From a virus, in IMG/VR virus record IMGVR_UViG_3300008740_000035, positions 1 to 29,965 of that record: a stretch of 29,965 bases of DNA; one strand, written 5' to 3'. Position numbers and translations under genes: made by a program. Positions 1 to 6,944 of the stretch are shown piece after piece; position 1 is the first letter of the stretch, and every line of letters begins with the position of its first letter. Below the pieces are notes generated by a model that was not told where the DNA came from, did no database searches, and saw only the letters and a list, made by a program, of their open reading frames with translations.

Positions 1-2
1 CT

Positions 3-1130
3 GGGATTATCGTTAAACGGAAGTCTAACCCAAAAGAGGCCACGGTTGAAGCATGGGGTCTAGTCGATGGGCAACCTATATCCCGTCACTACGACCTTCG
101 TATATACGACGACGTGGTAACACGCGATTCGGTCAATACTCCAGACCAGATCGCAAAAACAACGGAATCTCTCGACCTTTCCCAGAACCTGTCCGGCGGC
201 GCAAACAGAGAGTGGTACATCGGAACAAGATACCACTACGCAGACACATACCGAGAACTGATAGATCGAGGGACGGAAACCCGCATCTATCCCGCGACAG
301 AAAGTGGAACCCCAGATGGGAACCCGATTCTCCTCTCTAAAGAGGATTGGGAAAAGAAAAAATCATCTATGGGGCAGTACGTTTTAGCCTGTCAGATGTT
401 GCAAAACCCGATTGCTGGATCGGATCAAGTTTTTGACCCTGAGTGGATCAGGCGTATAGAAATCCGCCCACGGATGATCAATGTCTACATCCTTTGCGAT
501 CCAGCGCATTCAAAAAAGAGTTCATCTGATAGAACTGCTATTGCCATTATTGGCGTTGATTACGCATTCAACAAGTACCTGTTGGACGGATTATGTCATC
601 GATTAAATCTTGCAGAGCGCTGGCAAGTCCTTAGCAAGTTTAGGCAAAAGTGGTTACGCCAAACGGGTGTGCAAACTGTAAAGATCGGGTATGAGCGGTA
701 CGGAAAAGATTCCGATATCGAGCATTTTAAAGAGATGATGAAGATAGAAAATAACTATTTTCCCATCGAAGAATTGGCGTGGCCGAGAGAAGGGCCGGGT
801 TCTAAACGGGATCGAGTCCAAAGATTACAGCCCGACTTTGAGAACTGGCGCTTCTTTCTGGCCCCGTCATCAGACTCATTAACGTCTCGGCAGAAAAAGG
901 CGTTTGAGCAAGGTGACGGATCACTCATTGTCCGACCAATAAAGCAAAAAGATGAGAACGGGAGACTGTACGACGTTGTCCAAAAGATGATCGACAACGA
1001 GTACAACTTATTTCCGGCAGTTCATGTGGATATGTTGGACGCGATGTCTCGCATCTATGACATAGAAGCATCGCCGCCGCGGTTGATGTACCAAGACGAT
1101 TTGGAACCGGAGGCGCTTCCAGCGTACTGA
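3..1130 (+). CDS. terL: Terminase large subunit, 5' truncated
   Basis: This is the DNA-packaging motor, an ATPase plus nuclease that pumps and cuts the genome at the portal. The frame is open from the left edge (375 residues visible), so the true start and Walker A lie upstream. A GTG at 114 is only internal. Visible motifs are a Walker B-like IYDD (aspartates at 108-113), a coupling-type GTRYHYAD near 220-243, and an RNase H-like nuclease. The nuclease shows CDPAHS (Asp codon 498-500), a second Asp at 528-530, and a late DMLDAM motif (Asp codon 1038-1040). The gene stops one base before the next start. Its position before portal, scaffold and capsid is the classic late-gene order. The family call is firm; the subfamily is not assigned. 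Confidence 0.93.
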   Translation, partial: GIIVKRKSNPKEATVEAWGLVDGQPISRHYDLRIYDDVVTRDSVNTPDQIAKTTESLDLSQNLSGGANREWYIGTRYHYADTYRELIDRGTETRIYPATESGTPDGNPILLSKEDWEKKKSSMGQYVLACQMLQNPIAGSDQVFDPEWIRRIEIRPRMINVYILCDPAHSKKSSSDRTAIAIIGVDYAFNKYLLDGLCHRLNLAERWQVLSKFRQKWLRQTGVQTVKIGYERYGKDSDIEHFKEMMKIENNYFPIEELAWPREGPGSKRDRVQRLQPDFENWRFFLAPSSDSLTSRQKKAFEQGDGSLIVRPIKQKDENGRLYDVVQKMIDNEYNLFPAVHVDMLDAMSRIYDIEASPPRLMYQDDLEPEALPAY

Positions 1131-1131
1131 T

Positions 1132-1317
1132 ATGACAGGTGTAAATGGAGAACAGACCCCCAACGAGTTAGCGGTTAATTTTTTGTCCCACTTTATTGAT
1201 GGAGACGACGAAGAGATAGGGCAACTTCTTATAACCCATGCCCTGAGCGATTTAATTCAACACTTGGTTCAGCAGACAGTAACTATTCTTCACGAAGAAG
1301 ACAGGATTATCCATTAA
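1132..1317 (+). CDS. Small acidic protein of unknown function (61 aa)
   Basis: I do not recognise this short, acidic, probably helical protein. It contains an early DGDDEE stretch and ends in a His/Glu-rich tail. It starts one base after the terminase stop and its own stop overlaps the next ATG (TAATG), so it sits inside the coupled packaging operon. The only Shine-Dalgarno-like sequence, GGAGG at 1109-1113, lies about 18 bases upstream, too far to be convincing. Translation by coupling to terminase is more likely. It is not a recognisable small terminase. Coding status rests on tight packing and the lack of any competing frame. Confidence 0.6.
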   Translation: MTGVNGEQTPNELAVNFLSHFIDGDDEEIGQLLITHALSDLIQHLVQQTVTILHEEDRIIH

Positions 1318-1472
1318 TGGCAATCAGTAAAAAACCAGTACGAACGCGGAACTACAGTTGGAGGGATTTGTGCGAAAAGGCCGCTGGGCCAGAACAGCCA
1401 ATCCTTGCCTACGACTTCCCCAGAAGGAAGTTATTTGAGAACCCACACAGACCTTACGGGCCAAAAAAATGA
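1317..1472 (+). CDS. Small basic protein of unknown function (51 aa)
   Basis: This short basic protein begins MAISKKPVRTRNYSW and ends in a Pro/Lys tail. Its ATG overlaps the previous stop (TAATG) and its stop overlaps the next start (ATGA at 1469-1472), the same stop-start pattern used throughout the window. No known domain is visible. The pattern of Arg, Lys and Trp could suit nucleic-acid or protein binding, but that is only an impression. The main support is the clean overlap at both ends. Confidence 0.5.
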   Translation: MAISKKPVRTRNYSWRDLCEKAAGPEQPILAYDFPRRKLFENPHRPYGPKK

Positions 1473-1564
1473 AAGAAAAAATTATTGCGTTGTGTAGAGA
1501 GAAGCCGAAACTAGCGGTTGCTATAGCGATTGCTATTGTTGTTTTAGTGGTTGTCGCTTCATAA
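1469..1564 (+). CDS. 31-residue single-span membrane peptide
   Basis: A very short frame whose ATG overlaps the preceding TGA. The product has a positively charged N-terminus (KEK, then CREKPK) followed by an uninterrupted hydrophobic stretch, residues 15-30, built of Ala, Ile, Val and Leu. That is long enough for one membrane span with N-terminus in. No signal-peptidase site is evident. Tiny membrane peptides of this kind occur in phages as holin or pinholin candidates or host-envelope effectors, but nothing here identifies the role. Its place in the packaging module, far from the other membrane proteins near 22500, is unusual. Confidence 0.5.
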   Translation: MKEKIIALCREKPKLAVAIAIAIVVLVVVAS

Positions 1565-1566
1565 GC

Positions 1567-1911
1567 ATGAAAGTTCTCGTTGATGCCCACAAGGGTGGAA
1601 TGATGCAGGAGGCGACGATGATCAGCCTAGTTAAGAACGTGGCTGACACTTTGGAGAAACATTACCCGGGCCATGCATGGGCGGTTGGGCCGAGTAATGA
1701 TTACTCCATGATTGCTATATGGAACGAGGCGTTGTCGATGAAGTATGGAATGTGGATCAGAGTCAATGAAATCGATCCCGAATACAAAAATATCATGCGG
1801 TGGGCAGGAGAGTTACTGGAACGTGCAAAGGTGACTCGCGGGAAAATTAACCCAGAAGAACTTATCAACCTGCAACGGGATGTTTCAGGTGAGGCCAAAT
1901 TTGATGGATAA
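1567..1911 (+). CDS. Unknown phage protein upstream of portal (114 aa)
   Basis: The function is not recognised. The core, from about residue 20, reads like a compact alpha/beta domain: VADTLEKHYPGHAWAV, a central IAIWNE..S.KYGMW segment, then a helix ending AGELLERAKV. The chosen start lies two bases after the previous stop and has no clear ribosome site. A strong alternative exists at ATG 1618, preceded by AGGAGG (1607-1612) at a 5-base spacing, which would give 97 residues beginning just before the conserved-looking core. The 3' end overlaps the portal start by 8 bases. Coding is well supported; start choice is uncertain. Confidence 0.7.
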   Translation: MKVLVDAHKGGMMQEATMISLVKNVADTLEKHYPGHAWAVGPSNDYSMIAIWNEALSMKYGMWIRVNEIDPEYKNIMRWAGELLERAKVTRGKINPEELINLQRDVSGEAKFDG

Positions 1912-4159
1912 AGACGTTCCTATTAATCTTGAGGAGGAAAGGTCGCCGTGGCTTAAATTGGCAAAGGATGCATATGAGTCCTCTACCTCGTATCTAGATG
2001 CCAATTACCGTCGGCAGTGGGATCGAAACATATCTCTGTTTCAGTCTAAACATCCTACTGGCTCCAAATACCATACCTCCCAATACCAGCACAGGTCACG
2101 TCTGTTTAGGCCGAAAACGCGATCCTCAATACGAACTAACGAAGCCGCGGTTACCGCGGCTTTTTTCGCAACTGAAGACGTTGTTTCTGTTTATCCACAG
2201 AACGACTCTGATCAAGAACAGAGGGCTTCTGCAACAATTCTGAAGCATCTGCTTCAGTACCGTTTGACCAAAACAATACCTTGGTTCCAAACCCTAGTTG
2301 CGGCTTATCAAGAGGCGCTTATCTTTGGCTCTGTTGTGTCTCATCAGTACTGGGAATACAAAGAGGAGAAGGTCAAAACCAAGAACCCAGTGATGGATAT
2401 TAACGGGAATCCGGTTCTTGATGAGGAAGGGAATGAGGTCGTCGATGTAATTGAGGAGAAGAGAGTCGTAAAAGACTGCCCATATGTTCGCCTAATCGCC
2501 GCGGAAAACTTTCGCATCGATCCCGCGGCGGACTGGTTAGACCCAATTGGAACATCGCCATATGTTGTTGAAATCATTCCAATGTATCTCCAAGATGTTT
2601 TGGAAAAGATGGATTCCATCGACCCAAAAACGGGGGAGCCAAAATGGAAGCGCCTAAAAATTGGCGAACTTCTGGAGTCAACAAAACAGCCGGAGTTTGA
2701 CTCCACTCGACAGACGAGGCAGGGCAAGAGGCAAGACCCGCTAGTAGATCGACAGGAGAATATCTCCGAGTACCAGACGGTATTTATTCATAAGAATATC
2801 GTCCGAAAAAACGGTAAAGACTGGATGTTCTATACGGCGGGGACTCAGCATATGCTGACCGATCCAAAGCCGTTGCGAGATGCGTATCCGCATCTTAGAG
2901 AGGGGGAGCGTCCATACGTTATGGGCGGAAGTGTTATCGAGGCGCACAGAACATACCCCACTTCCCTAGTGGAACTTACCCAAGACCTCCAGACCGCCGC
3001 TAACGACATTGCGAACCAGCGTTCTGACAATGTTCAACTGGTACTCAATAAGAGATATCACATTCGGCGCAGTTCCAACATTGATATTCATGCGTTGAAG
3101 CGGAGCGTTCCGGGCGGATCGGTAATGATGGATGACCCCATCAGCGACGTTCAAATAGTGAACACACCAGATGTTACGGCGTCGAGTTATGAAGAGCAGG
3201 ATCGATTAAATGTCGATTTTGACGATATCGCTGGGAACTTTTCTCAAGGAACAATTCAGACCAACAGAATGATGAATGAAACTGTTGGCGGAATGGAGAT
3301 GCTGAGTTCAAACGCCAACTCCATGATCGAGTACATGATCAGAACCTTTGCAGAGACATGGATGGAGCCAGTCATCATGCAACTGGTTCGTCTTGAGCAG
3401 TATTACGAGACTGATGAAGTTGTTCTACAGGTTGCGACCAACCGCGCAGAGGAAGAAAACAAGGAAGAACCCGGATTCTACCAGCGATTCTCTGGCGCAG
3501 AGATGGATAGCCTTTTAAGGCATGAGATGACTGTCGGGGTTAACGTCGGAACTGGTGCAACTGATCCAGTTAAAAAGATTGAAAGACTGCTTCTCGGCAT
3601 CAGGACAATGGGCGAAATTAACCCAGACCTGATCAACTTCCTTAATCAGAGCGAGATAACCAAGGAAGTCTTTGGCGCCCTTGGCTACAAGGATGGTAAG
3701 CGATTCGTTGCTGAAGAAGAGCAGACACGCATTGACATGATTTCCGGCCAGATTGAAGAACTCACCGGAGCAGTTCAGCAACTAATGAATCAGGGCGCGG
3801 CGAAGCAGATCGATGCCGAAGCCAGAATCCTATCCGCACAGATCAAAGGTCAGTCCGATATTCAGGCCGCGAAAGAGAAAGCAATGGGCGACATTATGTC
3901 TACCCAGATTGCTACCGATGGAAGGGAGCGCTCAGATGTTCTGAGACAGCAGATCGGGATAATCGAAGCGCGGATCAAGGCTGAAAAGAACGATATCGCA
4001 AGAGGGGAGTTAATCCTCCAAAAAGAAGCCCTCGTTCATAAGATGTTGCTTGAGGAAGACGCCGCTATAGGCGTCTCCCCGGGTAACGAAGACGGGAAGC
4101 AAATGTCTGATGTCCTGATGAATGATCAATACGGGAAGGTTCCCGGCGCAGAGGGTTAA
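1904..4159 (+). CDS. Portal protein (head-to-tail connector, P22-size)
   Basis: The dodecameric ring at the capsid vertex through which DNA enters and leaves. At 751 residues it is close to the long P22-type portals. It opens with an acidic helix, then an early RPKTRSSIRTNEAAVTAAFF stretch, a stem/wing region, and a long C-terminal helical segment (roughly residues 610-715) rich in Ala, Glu, Lys and Gln, like the barrel of P22 portal. I place the start at ATG 1904 because AGGTGAGG (1887-1894) lies 9 bases upstream; an ATG at 1880 would add eight residues without a good site. The start overlaps the previous gene and the stop overlaps the next (TAATG). A terminator-like hairpin lies inside the gene at 2142-2166. 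Confidence 0.87.
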   Translation: MDKDVPINLEEERSPWLKLAKDAYESSTSYLDANYRRQWDRNISLFQSKHPTGSKYHTSQYQHRSRLFRPKTRSSIRTNEAAVTAAFFATEDVVSVYPQNDSDQEQRASATILKHLLQYRLTKTIPWFQTLVAAYQEALIFGSVVSHQYWEYKEEKVKTKNPVMDINGNPVLDEEGNEVVDVIEEKRVVKDCPYVRLIAAENFRIDPAADWLDPIGTSPYVVEIIPMYLQDVLEKMDSIDPKTGEPKWKRLKIGELLESTKQPEFDSTRQTRQGKRQDPLVDRQENISEYQTVFIHKNIVRKNGKDWMFYTAGTQHMLTDPKPLRDAYPHLREGERPYVMGGSVIEAHRTYPTSLVELTQDLQTAANDIANQRSDNVQLVLNKRYHIRRSSNIDIHALKRSVPGGSVMMDDPISDVQIVNTPDVTASSYEEQDRLNVDFDDIAGNFSQGTIQTNRMMNETVGGMEMLSSNANSMIEYMIRTFAETWMEPVIMQLVRLEQYYETDEVVLQVATNRAEEENKEEPGFYQRFSGAEMDSLLRHEMTVGVNVGTGATDPVKKIERLLLGIRTMGEINPDLINFLNQSEITKEVFGALGYKDGKRFVAEEEQTRIDMISGQIEELTGAVQQLMNQGAAKQIDAEARILSAQIKGQSDIQAAKEKAMGDIMSTQIATDGRERSDVLRQQIGIIEARIKAEKNDIARGELILQKEALVHKMLLEEDAAIGVSPGNEDGKQMSDVLMNDQYGKVPGAEG
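2142..2166 (+). other. Terminator-like hairpin inside the portal gene
   Basis: A perfect 9-bp stem, AAGCCGCGG pairing with CCGCGGCTT across a three-base TTA loop, runs straight into TTTTTT (2161-2166). That is the canonical form of an intrinsic terminator, yet it lies within the portal reading frame, where it encodes EAAVTAAFF. It could attenuate or pause late transcription, or be a chance result of codon choice. No function is shown. Confidence 0.5.
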
Positions 4160-4434
4160 TGGACGAAACTGAATTGTTAATTGCGGAGTCACGGCTTGGC
4201 TCCCAAGCGAGAGAATTTTTGAAGTCTCCTGTTGGCCGATTTATTGCAGGCCGAGCGCTCAAGGCAAAACAAGAAGCCTTTGAAGCGTGGATAAATGTAG
4301 AACCGTGTGATGAGGACGCCATCAGGGAACTTCAATTTCGCGCTAGGTTGCCTCAGATAGTCATGTCATGGCTTGACGAGGCTATCAACCAAGCAAAACA
4401 CGCAGAAGAAACTCTAAATGAGTTGAGGGATTAA
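4159..4434 (+). CDS. Small helical protein between portal and scaffold (91 aa)
   Basis: Coupled to the portal by TAATG. Almost the whole protein looks helical, with a conserved-looking SPVGRFIAGRALKAKQEAFE segment (about residues 23-42) and a C-terminal amphipathic helix. No known domain is recognised. Small proteins in this position recur in podovirus-like late clusters and may assist assembly, but that is guilt by association. The next gene follows after two bases. Confidence 0.65.
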   Translation: MDETELLIAESRLGSQAREFLKSPVGRFIAGRALKAKQEAFEAWINVEPCDEDAIRELQFRARLPQIVMSWLDEAINQAKHAEETLNELRD

Positions 4435-4436
4435 AA

Positions 4437-5411
4437 ATGGACGCTATCCAACCGGACGTGGACTCTGAAAATATAGAAGAAAGTCTTACGAATCAACAGT
4501 CTGAAATCGAACGAATTGCTGAGAAGGTTCACGAAGATCACGAATCAGAAGGAACCTTCCAAGAAGAAGTGGAGGACGAATCAACGGCCCCTCTATTTGA
4601 GGCCGGGGTTCCGTTAGTTAAAAAAGGGGAGTCATGGTATGCCACCGCTAAAGTCAACGGAGAGTCTGTTGACGTAGAGTGGGATGAAGTTCTAGCGCAG
4701 TACCAGAAAAACTCTTCCGCAGACAGAAGACTTCAAGAGGCCGCAGAACGCCAGCAAGAGTTGGCAGATTATGAGGCCAAACTGAACGCTTATAGGGCTG
4801 ACCTAGAAGCGAAAACCCGTCAGCCATCTTCGGACGCTGGCAATAACCAATCGCCATCTTCGGACGCGACTGATGCTCTTTACGAGCAATACCACGATGC
4901 CCTCTTTCAGGGCGATGAATCAAAATCCAGCAAGTTGCTGAAAAAGATTCGCGCTAACGAGTCTCAGGCTCCTCAAGTTGATGTGAACAGCATCATCGAA
5001 AGGACAAAAGCCGAGATGAGGGAAGAGGAGAAAAAGGCCAGAGAGCGCGGATATGAACTCCGTCGAAAGCAAGCCGTCGATATGTTCCAGTCGGAATATC
5101 CTGACATTGCTGAAGACATTTCACTTCTTGCGGTCGCTGACCGACGTTCTGCTGAACTTTATCAGGACAATCCTACCCGAGACCCGTGGGACATTATGCA
5201 GGAGTGTGGCGAATTTGCCCGCAACTGGATAAAAGAATATGCGGGGAAAATGGGCGGAACACCAACTGAAGAAGTTCGTCAAGAAAGAAAGCAGGACATG
5301 GAGGAAGTTACCCCTAAAAACGTCAGAGCCTCAATTGGCGAAGACGAAGTAGAGGCAACCTACTCCGACATCATATCGGAAATGAAAGCAGGCAGGAATC
5401 AACCCGCCTAA
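4437..5411 (+). CDS. Scaffold-like protein (324 aa)
   Basis: Likely internal scaffold for procapsid assembly. The protein is strongly acidic and mostly helical, as scaffolds are. It has an acidic N-terminus (residues 1-55), a short domain around VKKGESWYATAKVNG, a coiled coil (about 85-130), a Ser/Asp-rich linker, and a second charged helical region (about 175-220). The linker contains a 15-base direct repeat (4823-4837 and 4853-4867) encoding PSSDA twice. A good Shine-Dalgarno sequence, GAGGGA at 4425-4430, lies 6 bases from the ATG. The position between portal and capsid supports the role. Sequence alone does not show whether it carries a protease. Confidence 0.72.
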   Translation: MDAIQPDVDSENIEESLTNQQSEIERIAEKVHEDHESEGTFQEEVEDESTAPLFEAGVPLVKKGESWYATAKVNGESVDVEWDEVLAQYQKNSSADRRLQEAAERQQELADYEAKLNAYRADLEAKTRQPSSDAGNNQSPSSDATDALYEQYHDALFQGDESKSSKLLKKIRANESQAPQVDVNSIIERTKAEMREEEKKARERGYELRRKQAVDMFQSEYPDIAEDISLLAVADRRSAELYQDNPTRDPWDIMQECGEFARNWIKEYAGKMGGTPTEEVRQERKQDMEEVTPKNVRASIGEDEVEATYSDIISEMKAGRNQPA

Positions 5412-5448
5412 TTTCTTCTTTTAACTTTTGACAAAAGGTACATAAACA

Positions 5449-6438
5449 ATGGCTGGACAAGTATGGGGAACCAATACCCTCGGTGGGTATATGTACTCCC
5501 TAAACCTCTCCAAGGAATTGCGAATGTCTTTGCGTCCGATTGTTAAATTCCGTCAGTTCGCAGATGTTAAAGATGCGTCACACCAAGGCTTAAACAAGGG
5601 CGACACTTTCCATTGGAACGTGTACTCCACTGTTGCCACCGGGGGTGCGGCGCTTACTGAAGGCACGGCGATTGCTGAAACGAATTTCACAATCACGCAG
5701 GGAACAATGTCCGTAACTGAATACGGGAACAGCATTCCTTTCACCTCCAAACTGGATGATTTGTCTGAGCATCCTGTTAAGGAGATCATCCACAAAGTCC
5801 TCAAGATCGACGCGGCACAGGTGCTTGACGGTTTGGTTGCAGACCAGATCGACACCACACCTTTGCGTGTTGTTCCTGCTGGGCCAACTGCTGGTGGTAC
5901 GTCAACCGATACGGTTGTTCTGACCACTAACGGTACTGCAACCACGACCAACGAAGTGGCTCTTGGTAAAGATCACGTCAAGGCAATCGTAGACGTAATG
6001 AAGGAGCGCAATATCCCAAGTTACGAAGGCGATGATTATTTCTGCCTTGCATGGCCTACCACGTTCCGCACCCTCAAAAACAACTTGGAAACGATCAATC
6101 AGTACGTCGAATCCGGTTTCCAGATGATCCGCAACGGTGAAACTGGACGTTACGAGGGCGTTCGCTTTGTCGAGCAGACCTATCGTGCCAAGGGCGGAGC
6201 CGCCGCTGGTATGGGTACTGCCGCTGGAGCATGGTCGAAGGGTTTGTCGGACTGGGCAATTTTCTTTGGCTCCGATACGGTTGCTGAAGCGGTTGCTATC
6301 CCCGAAGAAATTCGAGGAAAAATCCCGACTGACTTTGGTCGTTCCAGAGGTATCGCTTGGTACTACTTGGGAGGCGCTGGCCTCGTTCACTCTACTGCAT
6401 CTGAAGCCCGCGTTGTAATGTGGGATTCGGCGGCTTAA
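5449..6438 (+). CDS. Major capsid protein (N4 gp56-like, HK97 fold expected)
   Basis: The main shell protein. It lacks a long delta domain and begins directly with ordered sequence. The stretch from about residue 67 (ALTEG, then a beta-rich segment, then EYGNSIPFTSKLDDLSEHP) matches the pattern I associate with the N4-gp56 family of capsid proteins. Later blocks suit an HK97-type core: a helix KDHVKAIVDVMKERNIP, a YFCLAWPTTFRTL strand-helix, and a C-terminal GRSRGIAWYYLGGAG segment. AAAAGG (5433-5438) serves as ribosome site at 10 bases. The 37 bases before it show no good promoter. It follows the scaffold and precedes the terminator. Confidence 0.85.
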   Translation: MAGQVWGTNTLGGYMYSLNLSKELRMSLRPIVKFRQFADVKDASHQGLNKGDTFHWNVYSTVATGGAALTEGTAIAETNFTITQGTMSVTEYGNSIPFTSKLDDLSEHPVKEIIHKVLKIDAAQVLDGLVADQIDTTPLRVVPAGPTAGGTSTDTVVLTTNGTATTTNEVALGKDHVKAIVDVMKERNIPSYEGDDYFCLAWPTTFRTLKNNLETINQYVESGFQMIRNGETGRYEGVRFVEQTYRAKGGAAAGMGTAAGAWSKGLSDWAIFFGSDTVAEAVAIPEEIRGKIPTDFGRSRGIAWYYLGGAGLVHSTASEARVVMWDSAA

Positions 6439-6450
6439 AGGGGGTACGTT

Positions 6451-6624
6451 ATGGCACAGTCAACTCAAGGAGTCGGCGTAAAGTCAGGTCTTTCGGATCA
6501 GCAGAAGATCACCTCATCCCTGAAGGAACTGGGCCTTGCCTCAACCGGCAAGAACCAGCGCCCGATGGGAGTCGGTACTTCTAGCAAAGCCCCGCAAGGG
6601 ACTACGTTAGACCCAAAGCGTTAA
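6451..6624 (+). CDS. Small protein after the capsid gene (57 aa)
   Basis: A short basic, Ser/Gly/Lys-rich protein with no recognised domain. Its ribosome site is very strong: AAGGGGG at 6438-6444, overlapping the capsid stop, with a 6-base spacer. It has one helix-like stretch, SDQQKITSSLKELGLA, with flexible tails. It is the last gene before the intrinsic terminator, so it would be made at levels close to capsid protein. A small virion decoration or head-completion role is possible but unsupported beyond position. Confidence 0.65.
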   Translation: MAQSTQGVGVKSGLSDQQKITSSLKELGLASTGKNQRPMGVGTSSKAPQGTTLDPKR

Positions 6625-6637
6625 CCGCAACGAGAGA

Positions 6638-6660
6638 GGGGGGCATTAGCCCCCCTTTTT
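6638..6660 (+). terminator. Intrinsic terminator after the head genes
   Basis: GGGGGGC pairs perfectly with GCCCCCC around an ATTA loop, followed directly by TTTTT and then more T-rich sequence. It starts 14 bases past the stop of the small post-capsid gene and ends before the ribosome site of the next gene. It probably caps the abundant head transcript, with partial read-through feeding the tail genes, because no obvious promoter lies in the gap. Confidence 0.88.
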
Positions 6661-6677
6661 CTTTTAGGAGTAAAGAA

Positions 6678-6923
6678 ATGTCTTTGGACAAAATCAAATG
6701 GTTCAAGATGGAAGCCAACATGAAGGATTCTTCCATCTCCTGCCGGTATGGAGACGTGGGTACAGGCTACGACGATTACGAGTCGGAAGGTCATACCATG
6801 AAAGCGCACCACGTTGAAGGCGATGAGTGGAAGACCGGAGTGGTTAGCCCTACGCCTATGCACAGTTCAGTTCGTATGTCATGGACGTGGCCGACAACGG
6901 TTCGCAAAGTAATGAATAAGTAA
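6678..6923 (+). CDS. Unknown protein downstream of the terminator (81 aa)
   Basis: Well-placed start: AGGAG at 6666-6670, seven bases from the ATG. The protein has many aromatic, Asp/Glu and Met/His residues and contains a GDVGTGYDDYESEGH segment. I see no signal peptide or membrane span and do not recognise a family. It is the first gene after the terminator, so it opens the tail half of the late region. Coding is supported by the ribosome site and the lack of a competing frame. Confidence 0.65.
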   Translation: MSLDKIKWFKMEANMKDSSISCRYGDVGTGYDDYESEGHTMKAHHVEGDEWKTGVVSPTPMHSSVRMSWTWPTTVRKVMNK

Positions 6924-6944
6924 CAGTGATTATCTGGAAACGCC

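Noticed and set aside
53-340. Plus-strand frame of 95 codons at the left edge
   Set aside because: It overlaps the terminase frame, which carries the Walker B and coupling motifs; the alternative is Arg/Pro-rich without a ribosome site.
4057-4076. Seven-base perfect stem (AGACGCC/GGCGTCT) near the end of the portal gene
   Set aside because: There is no T-run after it and it lies within coding sequence; a chance hairpin is the simplest reading.
5428-5433. TTGACA as a -35 box ahead of the capsid gene
   Set aside because: No -10 hexamer lies at a 16-18 base spacing, and the downstream sequence is already the ribosome site and start.
5553-6390. Two overlapping minus-strand frames of 132 and 162 codons opposite the capsid gene
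   Set aside because: They lie wholly within the major capsid gene, lack ribosome sites and show no domain; they are shadows of its codon use.
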